The notes: a model not told the origin generated them from the letters alone. Positions 50,306 through 59,220 are shown, counted from the first letter of the stretch. The stretch is 64,000 bases of DNA from Actinomycetota bacterium (GCA_005888325.1 VAWU01000019.1:20798-84797), one strand, 5' to 3'. Translations and numbers: made by a program.

Positions 50306-51354
50306 TCGCTGTCCGCGCCGACGGCGAAGTGCAGCAGCACCCGCTCGAACTCCTCGGGGCTGCCGATGTCGAACCAGCGCTCGAGGATCGGGAAGACGTG
50401 AGTGGGCAGCCCCTCGCCGACCGCCCGGGCGATGAGGTCGGGCATGCCCGATGGCGCGTCGCGGGGCACGAAGCGGAGCACCGGCGCCTCCACCACGTAG
50501 ATGCCGGCGGCGACGAGGTCGCGGCGCTGCGGCTTCTCGTCGATCCCCAGCAGGTGGTGCTCGACGAAGCGCAGCACGCCGTACGGGATCGGTGAGAGGT
50601 GCTCGACGCCGGTAACCGTGATCGAGCCCTCGTGGTGCCAGTGGAAGTCGAGCAGGGCGCGGAAGTCGATCGTGGTGACGAGGTCGCCGTTGGCCACGAC
50701 GACGGGCCCCTCGAGGTCGTCGGGCAGCAGCGACAGCGCGCCCGCGGTGCCCATGGCCTTGCGCTCGCGCACGTAGTGGAGGGCGACACCGAGGTGCTTG
50801 CCCGTGCCGAGCCGGTCCTCGAAGACGTCGGCCTTGTAGTTGAGCGTGAGGTAGACGTCGCGCACACCGGCCGCCGCCATGCCCTCGATGAGACGCTCGA
50901 CGATCGAGAGCCCACCGATCTTCAGCAAGGGCTTCGGCATCGTGTCGGTGAGCGGGCGCAACCGCTCGCCCTTGCCGCCCACCATCACGACCGCGACCGG
51001 GGCCGGCATGCCGGTGCCGCCGAGCTCGTCGAGCGAGCGGACGCCCACCAGGCGCCCGTCGGTGACGATGGGGATCGAGCGCAGCCGGTGGGTGCGGAGC
51101 AGCGCGAGCAGCTCCTTCTTGGTCGCACGCTTCGACGCGGTCAACGGCTGGAGCGACATCGCCTGGTCGACGCCGCCGTCGAGGTCCGCGCCCGCGAGCA
51201 TGGCGCGACGGAGGGCACCGTCGGTGATCGTGCCCAGCAGCTTGTCGCCGCGTCCCACCACCGCAACCAGCCCGCGACCGTTGGCGCGCATGCGCTCGTG
51301 GGCCGTCCGCAGCGTGTCGGCGGGCCTGACCGTGAGCCCCGCGGCGAGCGTCAC
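50302..51354 (-). CDS. CBS-domain sugar-phosphate nucleotidyltransferase (PtmE-like)
   Basis: A 350-residue protein. A CBS pair fills residues 1-115 (LLGTITDGALRRAML, RSIPIVTDGRLVGVRSLDEL), then a nucleotidyltransferase domain starts VVMVGGKGERLRPLTDTMPKPLLKIGG. Other landmarks are VANGDLVTTIDF, the Mg-binding Asp, and FDIGSPEEFERV. This fusion is that of PtmE, the glucosamine-1-phosphate guanylyltransferase of legionaminic acid synthesis; the LegB-like gene downstream supports it. CBS domains probably sense adenine nucleotides. The GTG start overlaps the murG stop as GTGA. Confidence 0.83.
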   Translation of the reverse strand: MTLAAGLTVRPADTLRTAHERMRANGRGLVAVVGRGDKLLGTITDGALRRAMLAGADLDGGVDQAMSLQPLTASKRATKKELLALLRTHRLRSIPIVTDGRLVGVRSLDELGGTGMPAPVAVVMVGGKGERLRPLTDTMPKPLLKIGGLSIVERLIEGMAAAGVRDVYLTLNYKADVFEDRLGTGKHLGVALHYVRERKAMGTAGALSLLPDDLEGPVVVANGDLVTTIDFRALLDFHWHHEGSITVTGVEHLSPIPYGVLRFVEHHLLGIDEKPQRRDLVAAGIYVVEAPVLRFVPRDAPSGMPDLIARAVGEGLPTHVFPILERWFDIGSPEEFERVLLHFAVGADSE

Positions 51355-52559
51355 CGACCGCCCTCTGCGTCGCGGCGCCGCCGGTGTCGACCGTTCCGTG
51401 CGAGCTCGAGCACCCAGGCGGCGAGCGTCTCGGCCGCGTGCGGGCGGGCCACGCGCCCGGCCGCCGCGCCCATCCCCGCCAACCGGTCGCGATCGGCCAG
51501 CAGCTCCTCGACCTGTGGGGCCAGCTGTTCCGCGCTCGCGTCGCGGTCGGGCACGAGCAGGGCGGCGCCCGCGTCCACGAGGACGCGTGCGTTGACGGTC
51601 TGGTGGTCGTCGGGTGCGAACGGATACGGGACGAGCACCGACGGCAGCCCCACCACCGCCAGCTCCGCGATCGTGCCTGCTCCCGCCCGGCAGAGCGCGA
51701 CATCGGCTGCCGCGTAGGCGTGGTCCATGCGGTCGAGGTACGCGACGCACGTGGCCACCGCGTCACCTCCCAGCTCCTTGAGCCGGCGCTCGACCGCCTC
51801 GACGTTCGCGCGCCCGGCCTTGACGACGATGTGCACGTCGTCGCGGTCTCGCCACCGTCGGGCCAGGCCGAGCGCGGCGTCGTTGAGCCGCGCCGAGCCC
51901 TGGCTCCCGCCGTTCACGAGCAGCATCGAGACGACGGGTGTCAGCCCGAAGGCGGCGCGGGCCTCGGCGCGGAGCGCGGCGCGGTCGAATCCGGCGAGCT
52001 CGGGGCCCAGCGGCATGCCGACGGTGCGCGTCTTCACGCGAGCGGGGAACTCGCCGACGCGCACGTCGAACGCCGTGGCCACGTTGCCCGTGAGACGCGC
52101 GGCCACCTGATTGGCGCGACCGGCGACGGCTCCCGACTCGTGGATCAACGAAGGCACCCGTGCCAGCCGGGCGCCCGCGATCAACGGGATGCTCGCGTAG
52201 CCGCCCATGCCGACGGCGACGTCGGCCCGCTCGCGTCGCAGGATGCCACGCGCCTGGACCGCGGCCCGCACCGTGTACGCGGGCAGCAGGAAGCGGCGGG
52301 GCCCCACGTTGCGGGCGAAGGGGATCATGTCGACGAGGTGCAGGCGGTGGCCGGCCTCGGGGATGAGGCGACCCTCCAGGCCGCGGCTCGTCCCCACGAA
52401 CGACACCCGCGCGTCGGGCGCGAGGCGCCGGACCGCGCCTGCCAACGCGAGGCCCGGATAGATGTGGCCGCCCGTGCCCCCGGCAGCTATCACGATGGAG
52501 AGATCGGTCACGGCTGTGAGATCAGGCACGATTGAGTGATCGGGCGCAGACGTCGTCAC
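51351..52559 (-). CDS. murG: Lipid II synthase MurG, on the opposite strand to its cluster
   Basis: A 402-residue GT28 glycosyltransferase. IVIAAGGTGGHIYPGLALA is the N-terminal Gly-rich loop; GMGGYASIPLIAGARLARVPSLIHE, VNGGSQGSARLND and CRAGAGTIAELAVVGLPSVLVPYPFAPDDHQ (acceptor and UDP-GlcNAc sites) are typical. It adds GlcNAc to lipid I on the inner membrane face. Unlike all other mur genes here it reads minus, in one unit with the PtmE-like and LegB-like genes. The GTG start is supported by a TAACTT box 9 nt upstream; a GTG 16 codons later is the alternative. Confidence 0.94.
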   Translation of the reverse strand: MTTSAPDHSIVPDLTAVTDLSIVIAAGGTGGHIYPGLALAGAVRRLAPDARVSFVGTSRGLEGRLIPEAGHRLHLVDMIPFARNVGPRRFLLPAYTVRAAVQARGILRRERADVAVGMGGYASIPLIAGARLARVPSLIHESGAVAGRANQVAARLTGNVATAFDVRVGEFPARVKTRTVGMPLGPELAGFDRAALRAEARAAFGLTPVVSMLLVNGGSQGSARLNDAALGLARRWRDRDDVHIVVKAGRANVEAVERRLKELGGDAVATCVAYLDRMDHAYAAADVALCRAGAGTIAELAVVGLPSVLVPYPFAPDDHQTVNARVLVDAGAALLVPDRDASAEQLAPQVEELLADRDRLAGMGAAAGRVARPHAAETLAAWVLELARNGRHRRRRDAEGGR

Positions 52560-52568
52560 GACGTACCG

Positions 52569-52574
52569 AAGTTA
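52569..52574 (-). promoter_or_regulatory. Putative -10 box for murG
   Basis: Minus-strand TAACTT, 9 nt before the murG GTG. Together with the plus-strand box for murC it makes a divergent promoter pair in a 78-bp gap. Confidence 0.4.
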
Positions 52575-52624
52575 GGGCTTCCGGCCCCATGAGCGGTGTA
52601 CCGGCCGCAGCCGGACACCGCCGA

Positions 52625-52630
52625 TACGCT
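52625..52630 (+). promoter_or_regulatory. Putative -10 box for murC
   Basis: TACGCT ends 7 nt before the murC GTG, so murC, murB and ftsQ would have their own leaderless promoter separate from the mra promoter. Confidence 0.45.
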
Positions 52631-52637
52631 CCATCGA

Positions 52638-53987
52638 GTGCCCGCCGGCCCTCGCCCGTTCGACCTCACCGCGCCGCGCCGCGTCCACGTCGTCGGGATC
52701 GGGGGCGCGGGCATGAGCGCCATCGCCGGGGTGCTCGCGCGCATGGGACACGTCGTGTCGGGCAGCGACCTCAAGCCCTCCGCGAACCTCGAGCGGCTAC
52801 GCGGCCTCGGTGTCGAGGTGCACGTCGGCCACGACGCGTCACACGTCAACGGCGTCGACGCGGTGACGATCTCGACCGCGATCCCCGGGCGCAACCGCGA
52901 GCTGCGAGCCGCGGCCGAGCGCGGGGTGCCCGTGCTGCGCAGGGCCGAGATGCTCGCCGCCATCGCCGGCACCCGGCGCACGATCGCGGTGGCCGGCACC
53001 CACGGCAAGACCACCACGTCCTCGATGCTCGCCCTCACGCTCGTGCAGGCTGGCCTCCGGCCGTCGTTCATCATCGGGGGCGAGGTCAACGAGATCGGCG
53101 GCGGCGCGGCGTGGGACACGGGCGAGTGGTTCGTGATCGAGGCGGACGAGAGCGACGGCACGTTCCTCGAGCTGCCGGCGGAGATCGCCGTCGTCACGAG
53201 CGTGGAGCCCGACCACCTCGAGCACTACGGAGACCTGAACGGTCTCGTCGACGCCTTCGCCCGGTTCCTCGACCAGGCGTCGGGCCTGCGCGTGGTGTGC
53301 GCCGACGACCCGGTCGCGGCGCGCCTGGGCCGGAGCGCGGGCGCGATCTCGTACGGCGAGCACGAGGATGCCGACTACCGGGTGGTGGACCTGCACGCCG
53401 GGCGCGGGGGATCGAGCTTCACGCTCGTCCACGCGGGCCGCGAGATCGGTGCCATCCGCCTCCCCGTTCCCGGCCGGTACAACGCGCTGAACGCGGCCGC
53501 CGCGCTCGTCACCGCACTGGGTGTCGGTGCGCCGTTCGCAGCCGCCGCCCAGGCGCTCGCGCGCTACGGCGGCGTCGCCCGACGCTTCGAGTTTCGCGGC
53601 GAGCGTGCGGGCGTCACGTTCGTCGACGACTACGCGCACCTTCCCGGCGAGGGGCGCGCCGCGCTCGCGGCCGCCCGCGAGGGCGGTTGGTCGCGCGTGG
53701 TGTGCGTCTTCCAGCCGCACCGGTACAGCCGTACCGCGTCGCTCTGGCGCGACTTCGATTCTGCCTTCGACGCCGCCGACCTGCTCGTGGTGACCGAGGT
53801 GTACCCGGCCGGGGAGGCGGCCCTCCTCGATCACGATCCCGGTCGGCGGGTGGCATGGCTGCCGCACCGGCACGACGTCGTCCGCTACCTGCGCGACCGG
53901 CTCCGCTCGGGTGACCTGTGCCTCACGTTGGGAGCGGGCGATCTCACATCGGTGCCCGACGACCTCCTCCGCTCCTCCGATGGATGA
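52638..53987 (+). CDS. murC: UDP-MurNAc-L-alanine ligase
   Basis: A 449-residue Mur ligase. VHVVGIGGAGMSAIAGVLARMGH is the UDP-binding start, VAGTHGKTTTSSML the P-loop, IEADESDGTFL and VVTSVEPDHLEHYGD follow, and VFQPHRYSRTASLW is in the C-domain. It adds L-Ala to UDP-MurNAc. The usual DDYGHHPTE-type motif reads DDYAHLPGE, an unusual version. The GTG start was preferred over an upstream GTG because of the -10 box. It overlaps murB by 8 bp. Confidence 0.94.
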   Translation: MPAGPRPFDLTAPRRVHVVGIGGAGMSAIAGVLARMGHVVSGSDLKPSANLERLRGLGVEVHVGHDASHVNGVDAVTISTAIPGRNRELRAAAERGVPVLRRAEMLAAIAGTRRTIAVAGTHGKTTTSSMLALTLVQAGLRPSFIIGGEVNEIGGGAAWDTGEWFVIEADESDGTFLELPAEIAVVTSVEPDHLEHYGDLNGLVDAFARFLDQASGLRVVCADDPVAARLGRSAGAISYGEHEDADYRVVDLHAGRGGSSFTLVHAGREIGAIRLPVPGRYNALNAAAALVTALGVGAPFAAAAQALARYGGVARRFEFRGERAGVTFVDDYAHLPGEGRAALAAAREGGWSRVVCVFQPHRYSRTASLWRDFDSAFDAADLLVVTEVYPAGEAALLDHDPGRRVAWLPHRHDVVRYLRDRLRSGDLCLTLGAGDLTSVPDDLLRSSDG

Positions 53988-54957
53988 CGCGGTCGCACGC
54001 GCCGCGGCGCGGCTGGGCGCGCGGGCGCGTCGCGACGCGGCGCTCGGGCCGCTGACCACCTACCGCGTCGGCGGGGCGGCCGCGCTGCTCTTCGAAGCGC
54101 GCGACGAAGACGACCTCGAGGCGGCGCGCGTCGCGGTGGGGGAGACGGGCATCCCCGTGTTGGTGGTCGGTGGCGGCTCCAACCTGCTCGTGGCCGACGC
54201 GGGCTGGCCCGGCCTCGCAGTCACGCTGGGCGACGGGTTCTCGACCATCGAGGTGGTCGGAGCCGGCAGCAGCCCCAGCGGGGCCGGCGGGCGGCGCCGT
54301 GTCACGGCGGGCACCGACGCCGATCCGGTACGGGTGCGCGCCGGGGCCGCGGTCAGCCTGCCCGTCCTCGCCCGCCGCACCGCGGCCCTGTCGCTCACCG
54401 GGCTCGAGTGGGCGGTGGGCGTGCCCGGCACCGTCGGAGGCGCGGTGCGCATGAACGCGGGCGGCCACGGCTCCGACGTCAGTCGCACGCTCGCTGCGGT
54501 CCGTGTCGTCGACCTCGACGGCGACGGCCCCCGGCAGCTGTCGCCCGGGCAGCTCGACCTGGCCTACCGCCACTCGTCGCTGCGCCCCGCCCAGGTCGTG
54601 GTGTGGGCCGACTTCTCGCTCCACCGCGGTGATCGGGCCGAGTCGGAGGCCGAGATCGCCGAGATCGTGCGGTGGCGGCGGGCCCACCAGCCCGGTGGCG
54701 CCAACGGAGGATCGGTCTTCACCAACCCACCGGACGACTCGGCCGGCCGGCTCATCGAGGCCGCCGGGCTCAAGGGCCTGCGGCGGGGATCCGCGTACGT
54801 CTCGCCGAAGCATGCCAACTTCTTCCAGGCGGACGAAGGGGGCACGGCCGACGACGTCCGTGCCCTGATCACGGAGGTGCAACGGTTGGTGGACGAGCGC
54901 ATGGGCGTCCGGCTCGAGCCGGAGCTGCGCATGGTCGGCTTCCCGCCTGCGACGTGA
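53980..54957 (+). CDS. murB: UDP-N-acetylenolpyruvoylglucosamine reductase
   Basis: A 325-residue FAD enzyme. TTYRVGGAAALLFEA and LVVGGGSNLLVAD bind FAD; WAVGVPGTVGGAVRMNAGGHG is the family core, and LKGLRRGSAYVSPKHANFF holds the proton-donating Ser region. The lack of a long C-terminal insert places it in the type II group. It reduces enolpyruvyl-UDP-GlcNAc to UDP-MurNAc. A short Gly/Ser-rich insert (SSPSGAGGRRR) lies near residue 100. Confidence 0.94.
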   Translation: MDDAVARAAARLGARARRDAALGPLTTYRVGGAAALLFEARDEDDLEAARVAVGETGIPVLVVGGGSNLLVADAGWPGLAVTLGDGFSTIEVVGAGSSPSGAGGRRRVTAGTDADPVRVRAGAAVSLPVLARRTAALSLTGLEWAVGVPGTVGGAVRMNAGGHGSDVSRTLAAVRVVDLDGDGPRQLSPGQLDLAYRHSSLRPAQVVVWADFSLHRGDRAESEAEIAEIVRWRRAHQPGGANGGSVFTNPPDDSAGRLIEAAGLKGLRRGSAYVSPKHANFFQADEGGTADDVRALITEVQRLVDERMGVRLEPELRMVGFPPAT

Positions 54958-55733
54958 GTGACCGGCCGCCGGCGACCGCGCCCATCGACCCCCGCTTCCG
55001 CCGACGCCGCATCGAGGTGCGCCGCCGCGCGGGCAGGCGCCGCCTGCGCCTCATCACCGGGATGACCGTGGGCGTCGCCGCGATCGGTATCGCGTGGGGC
55101 GCCAGCCGCTCGCCGTTGCTCGACGTCGACCACGTGCGCCTCACCGGGGCGACCCACACCCAGCCGTGGAAGATCATCCAGACCGCCGGGACGTTGCCGG
55201 GGCGGCCCATGGTCGACGTCGACGAGGCGGCGGCCGCGCATCGCATCGAGCGCCTGCCCTGGGTCGCCGAGGCGCGGGTGAGGCGGCGGTGGCCGAACAC
55301 GGTCTCCATCCAGGTGCGCGAGCGCGCGCCGGCGGCATCGGTGCCGGCGGCCGCCGGCGGTTGGGCGCTCGTCGACGACCGCGGCCGCGTGCTCGCACCG
55401 GTGGCGAGCGCCCCTGCCGATCGGCCTGCGCTCGACGGTGTGCCCCCGGCCGGCCCGCCCGGCACGCTCGTGCCGGCCCGCACGCGCGCCCCCCTCGACG
55501 TGGTACGGGCCCTCACGCCGGCCATGCTGTTGCGCGTGGGGGCGGTCGTGCGCGCGCCCGACGGTGAGCTGCAGCTGCGGCTGCGCGCCGGCGGCGTGGT
55601 GCGCCTGGGGGACACGGGCCGGCTGGAGCCCAAGCTGGTCGCGGCGGAAGCCGTGCTGGGCGACGTCGACGCCCGTCACGTCGCGGTGCTCGACGTGCGC
55701 GTGCCCGACACGCCAGTCTTGACTCGCCGCTGA
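54954..55733 (+). CDS. ftsQ: Cell division protein FtsQ
   Basis: A 259-residue bitopic protein: Arg-rich cytosolic tail, one membrane helix (LITGMTVGVAAIGIAWGA, residues about 32-49), then the POTRA domain (LLDVDHVRLTGATHTQPWKIIQTAG) and the PWVAEARVRRRWPNTVSIQVRERAP segment. FtsQ recruits FtsL, FtsB and FtsWI to the septum. The GTG start overlaps murB. A 79-bp gap separates it from ftsZ. Confidence 0.9.
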   Translation: MSDRPPATAPIDPRFRRRRIEVRRRAGRRRLRLITGMTVGVAAIGIAWGASRSPLLDVDHVRLTGATHTQPWKIIQTAGTLPGRPMVDVDEAAAAHRIERLPWVAEARVRRRWPNTVSIQVRERAPAASVPAAAGGWALVDDRGRVLAPVASAPADRPALDGVPPAGPPGTLVPARTRAPLDVVRALTPAMLLRVGAVVRAPDGELQLRLRAGGVVRLGDTGRLEPKLVAAEAVLGDVDARHVAVLDVRVPDTPVLTRR

Positions 55734-55812
55734 TGGCGGGCCTAGCGTCTCGACCGTCACCAGAGGTTGACATAACTGTTGACCTGAAGCTGAGGTTGAG
55801 GGTGTGTCCGCG
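55734..55812 (+). promoter_or_regulatory. ftsZ upstream gap with GAGGTTGA repeats
   Basis: GAGGTTGA occurs at 55763-55770 and 55792-55799, and TTGAC at 55767 and 55779. Some TTGAC copies resemble -35 boxes but no matching -10 is found, so a separate ftsZ promoter is possible but not shown. Confidence 0.25.
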
Positions 55813-56976
55813 ATGAGCGAGGAATCCACCCGTGGCCCCTCGAAGCGCAGCACCAAGCGCCGGACGGCGAAGAGCCGGAGGACGGAATCCATGGTCGGAG
55901 CACTGCAGAACTACCTCGCCGTCATCAAGGTCGTCGGCATCGGGGGCGGGGGGGTCAACGCCGTCAACCGCATGATCGACGCGGGGCTGAAGGGCGTCGA
56001 GTTCATCGCGGTCAACACCGACGCGCAGGCGTTGCTCATGAGCGACGCCGACGTGAAGCTCGACATCGGGCGCGAGCTCACGCGCGGGCTCGGTGCCGGG
56101 AGCGACCCCGAGGTCGGGCGCCAGGCTGCGGAGGAGCACCGCCAGGAGATCGAGGAGGTGCTCAAGGGCGCCGACATGGTGTTCATCACCGCGGGCAAGG
56201 GCGGCGGCACCGGCACCGGTGGCGCGCCGGTGGTGGCCGAGGTGGCCAAGGGGATCGGCGCGCTCACGATCGGTGTCGTCACGCGTCCGTTCGCGTTCGA
56301 GGGTCGGCGCCGCTCGGTGCAGGCCGACCAGGGCATCCAGCACCTGAAGGAGAAGGTCGACACCCTCATCGTCATCCCCAACGACCGGTTGCTCTCCGTC
56401 TCGAACGACAAGACGTCGGTGCTCAATGCGTTCAAGATGGCCGACGAGGTGCTGCTCCAGGGAGTGCAGGGCATCACCGACCTGATCACGACGCCCGGTC
56501 TCATCAACACCGACTTCGCCGACGTGAAGATGGTGATGACCAACGCCGGCTCCGCGCTGATGGGCATCGGTTACGGCAGCGGCGACGGCCGCGCCATCAA
56601 CGCGGCGCGCGCCGCCATCTCGAGCCCCCTCCTGGAGGCGTCCATCGAAGGCGCGCGCGGGATCCTGCTGAACATCTCCGGCGGGAGCGACCTCGGGCTG
56701 TTCGAGGTGAACGAGGCGGCCGAGATCATCCACGGCGTCGCGCATCCCGACGCGAACATCATCGCGGGCATGGCGATCGACGACGCGATGGGCGACGAGG
56801 TGCGCGTGACGGTCATCGCGGCCGGCTTCGACCGCTGGGACGAGGGCAAGGACCGCCGGGGCGGGCGCCGCGGCGAGGGGCTGGGCCTGGTCGACGACGA
56901 CGTCTTCAGCCCGGGTGGCGACGACCTCGACCTCGAGGGCGACGACGACTTCGACGTCCCGTCGTTCCTCAAGTAG
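55813..56976 (+). CDS. ftsZ: Cell division GTPase FtsZ
   Basis: About 387 residues. [23 protein letters not shown] starts the GTPase fold; the tubulin signature is [19 protein letters not shown], the T7 loop is [11 protein letters not shown], and the C-terminal peptide [11 protein letters not shown], which binds SepF, is intact. It forms the Z-ring. The chosen ATG adds a basic 26-residue extension ([20 protein letters not shown]...) before the usual start region, whose third positions are GC-rich like coding DNA. An ATG at 55891 behind GGAGG would give the ordinary length. Confidence 0.95.
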   Translation: MSEESTRGPSKRSTKRRTAKSRRTESMVGALQNYLAVIKVVGIGGGGVNAVNRMIDAGLKGVEFIAVNTDAQALLMSDADVKLDIGRELTRGLGAGSDPEVGRQAAEEHRQEIEEVLKGADMVFITAGKGGGTGTGGAPVVAEVAKGIGALTIGVVTRPFAFEGRRRSVQADQGIQHLKEKVDTLIVIPNDRLLSVSNDKTSVLNAFKMADEVLLQGVQGITDLITTPGLINTDFADVKMVMTNAGSALMGIGYGSGDGRAINAARAAISSPLLEASIEGARGILLNISGGSDLGLFEVNEAAEIIHGVAHPDANIIAGMAIDDAMGDEVRVTVIAAGFDRWDEGKDRRGGRRGEGLGLVDDDVFSPGGDDLDLEGDDDFDVPSFLK

Positions 56977-56987
56977 CCAAGGGGGGC

Positions 56988-57626
56988 GTGAGCGACACCG
57001 GGCACCATCGCGTCGGCGACGCCTACGTGGTGTTTACCGGTCGCGCGGCCGGCGACCTGGGCCACGCCGGCGACTACGTGCATGCGGTTCGCCCCGAGGT
57101 CCAGGCGCGGCGGCGTGCGGTCGTCGACCTGCCGTGGACGTGGCTGCGTCAGGCGCACGGCGAGGATGCCGCCGTCACCGACCGGTCGGGTTGCGCCCTC
57201 GCCGTCCTCACCGCCGACTGCGCGCCGGTCGCGCTGCTGGGGTCGAACGGCGTGGTGGGTGTGGCGCACGCAGGCTGGCGCGGCCTCGTCGCCGGCGTGC
57301 TCGAGCGCGCGGTCGAGGTGATGCGCGCGGCCGGCGCGGGCGACGTGCACGCGCTGCTGGGTCCGTGCATCCGGCCCGGGTGTTACGAGTTCGGCGCGGA
57401 CGACCTCGCCCAGGTCGCGCGCCGTCTCGGCGACGGTGTGCGCGGAACGACGTCGACCGGTGCGCCGGCGCTCGACGTGCCCGCGGCCGTGCGCGCCGCG
57501 CTCGGGCGCGTCGGTGTCGTCGACGTGGGCGACGTCGGCATCTGCACCGCATGCTCTCCGGCCCACTTCTCGCACCGGGCCCGGCGCGAGCTCGGGCGCC
57601 AGGCGCTCGTCGTCTGGCGCGCGTGA
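56988..57626 (+). CDS. pgeF: Peptidoglycan editing factor PgeF (YfiH/DUF152)
   Basis: A 212-residue multicopper-polyphenol-oxidoreductase-fold protein. WLRQAHGEDAAV, LTADCAPVALLG, GVAHAGWRGLVAGVLERAV and LLGPCIRPGCYEFG carry the His and Cys metal-site residues. Members remove wrongly added L-Ser from muropeptide precursors, and some act on purine nucleosides. Its place right after ftsZ is conserved in actinobacteria. GTG start with a GGGGGG ribosome site. Confidence 0.9.
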   Translation: MSDTGHHRVGDAYVVFTGRAAGDLGHAGDYVHAVRPEVQARRRAVVDLPWTWLRQAHGEDAAVTDRSGCALAVLTADCAPVALLGSNGVVGVAHAGWRGLVAGVLERAVEVMRAAGAGDVHALLGPCIRPGCYEFGADDLAQVARRLGDGVRGTTSTGAPALDVPAAVRAALGRVGVVDVGDVGICTACSPAHFSHRARRELGRQALVVWRA

Positions 57627-57630
57627 GGTG

Positions 57631-58293
57631 ATGGGAGCGATCGACGGTCGCGATTTGGCCGCGCGCTTCGCGCACGTGCGACAGCGCATCGAGCGCGCCG
57701 GTGGCGACCCGGCGCGCGTCACGCTCGTCGCGGTCACCAAGGGCTTCGGCCCCGAGGTGGTGGCGCAGGCGCGCGCGCTCGGCCACGTGGACTTCGGCGA
57801 GAACTACGCGGTCGATCTGGCGCGCAAGGCGGAGTCGCTGCCCGCGGAAGGCACGCGCTGGCACTACCTGGGCGCGGTCCAGCGCACCACCGCCCGCAAG
57901 CTCGGGGCGCTCGTGCACCTCTGGCAGAGCGTCGACGGGCCCGGCGCGGCGGAGCGCATCGCCCGGGCCGTGCCGGGGGCCCGGGTGCTCGTGCAGGTCA
58001 ACGTGAGCGGCGAGCCGCGCAAGCTGGGTTGCACCTTCGACGCCGCGCCCGCGCTGGTGGCGGGCCTGCGCACGCTCCGCCTCGACGTGCGGGGCCTGAT
58101 GGCCGTGGGGCCGGCCGGGCCGCCCGAAGCCGCCCGCGCCGGGTTCCGGCGCCTGGCCGAGCTGGCCGACCGCCTGGGCCTGGCCGAGCGCTCGATGGGC
58201 ATGAGCGCCGACCTCGAGGTGGCGGTCGCCGAAGGGGCGACGATCGTGCGCGTGGGCACCGCGCTGTTCGGCGCTCGTCCACCGCGTCCGTAG
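57631..58293 (+). CDS. YggS-type PLP-homeostasis protein
   Basis: A 220-residue alanine-racemase-N-fold protein. LVAVTKGFG carries the PLP Lys near residue 34; FGENYAVDLARKAE, WHYLGAVQR, VLVQVNVSGEPRKLGC, RGLMAVGP and SMGMSADLEVAVAEGATIVRVGTALFG are YggS landmarks. It controls cellular PLP levels rather than racemising substrates. Slight departures (YAVD for the usual NxVQ) are seen. Confidence 0.92.
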   Translation: MGAIDGRDLAARFAHVRQRIERAGGDPARVTLVAVTKGFGPEVVAQARALGHVDFGENYAVDLARKAESLPAEGTRWHYLGAVQRTTARKLGALVHLWQSVDGPGAAERIARAVPGARVLVQVNVSGEPRKLGCTFDAAPALVAGLRTLRLDVRGLMAVGPAGPPEAARAGFRRLAELADRLGLAERSMGMSADLEVAVAEGATIVRVGTALFGARPPRP

Positions 58294-58303
58294 CCGTTCG
58301 CAT

Positions 58304-58309
58304 TAGTGT
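58304..58309 (+). promoter_or_regulatory. Putative -10 box before sepF
   Basis: TAGTGT lies 45 nt before the sepF ATG, with a GGGGGAG ribosome site in between. No clear -35. Confidence 0.3.
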
Positions 58310-58354
58310 CCACGCCGAGGAGCCCCGGGGACCCGATCGCGGGGGAGATTTGAG

Positions 58355-58885
58355 ATGGCTTCTGGAGCGCTGCGAAAGATGGGCGTCTGGCTCGGTCTGG
58401 TCGACGACGACGAGTACGACGAGTACGCGCCCTACGACGAACCGGCTTCCGCGCCCGTCCGCCGGAACGGCGCGCAGGTCGCGGTGGCCGAGCCGGAGGT
58501 GAGCGTCGCAGGTGTGCGGACGCTGCCACGCGACGCCTCCGGAATGCCCGACACGGTCAGCGTGCAGCAGGTGAAGCCGGCGGTCGTCCGACCCATCAGC
58601 CCGGTGCAGAGCGCCAAGGTCCACGTGGTCGCTCCGGGTGGGTTCAACGACGCGCAGGAGATCGGCGACAAGCTGAAGTCCAGCCTGCCGGTCATCGTCA
58701 ACCTGCAGGGCTCCGACCGCGAGCTGTCGCGCCGGCTCATCGACTTCGCCAGCGGCCTCACCTACGGCCTCGGCGGTCAGATGGAGCGGGTGGCCGACCA
58801 GGTCTTCCTGCTGACCCCCACCAACGTCGAGGTCTCTCCCGAGGAGAAGCGGCGCCTGCAGGAACGCGGCCTGTACGGCACCTAG
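58355..58885 (+). CDS. sepF: Cell division protein SepF
   Basis: A 176-residue SepF. The N-terminal amphipathic helix (SGALRKMGVWLGLV) attaches to the membrane, an acidic linker follows (DDDEYDEYAPYDEP), and the core ends with AQEIGDKLKSSLPVIVNLQGSDRELSRRLIDFASGLTYGLGGQMERVADQVFLLTP. SepF ties FtsZ polymers to the membrane in bacteria lacking FtsA, which is indeed absent from this cluster. Confidence 0.94.
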   Translation: MASGALRKMGVWLGLVDDDEYDEYAPYDEPASAPVRRNGAQVAVAEPEVSVAGVRTLPRDASGMPDTVSVQQVKPAVVRPISPVQSAKVHVVAPGGFNDAQEIGDKLKSSLPVIVNLQGSDRELSRRLIDFASGLTYGLGGQMERVADQVFLLTPTNVEVSPEEKRRLQERGLYGT

Positions 58886-58897
58886 CGACGACGCCCT

Positions 58898-59173
58898 GTG
58901 GCCAACATCCTCTGTCCCCTGCTCCAGCTCTATCTCGTCGCGCTCTTCGGGCGCATCATCCTGAGCTGGTTCCCGATCTCGCCCGACAGCGCCATCGCGT
59001 CGATCTACGGCTTCCTGTACACGATCACCGAGCCGGTGCTGGCCCCGGTGCGACGGGTGATCCCGCCGATCGGGGGTGGGGGGATGGCCTTCGACCTCTC
59101 GCCGATCATCGTGCTCATCGTCCTCCAGGTGCTTCTCGCCCCGCTCCACTGCGCCGGGTTCCTGTTCGGCTGA
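58898..59173 (+). CDS. YggT-family membrane protein
   Basis: A 91-residue protein with two helices (ILCPLLQLYLVALFGRIILSWF and IIVLIVLQVLLAPLHCAGFLF). The segment ILSWFPISPDS and the ITEPVLAPVRRVIPPIGG linker match YggT. The function is not settled; the gene usually lies between sepF and divIVA, as here. GTG start, 12 bp after sepF. Confidence 0.9.
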   Translation: MANILCPLLQLYLVALFGRIILSWFPISPDSAIASIYGFLYTITEPVLAPVRRVIPPIGGGGMAFDLSPIIVLIVLQVLLAPLHCAGFLFG

Positions 59174-59220
59174 CGCTCGCAGCCCGCGGCGCCGTCCCCG
59201 GCGGTCCCGCGCCCGGCGAT

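Noticed and set aside
55734-55812. Strong sigma-70-type promoter before ftsZ based on TTGACA
   Set aside because: No -10 hexamer is found at 16-19 nt from either TTGAC copy, so only a weak regulatory entry was kept.
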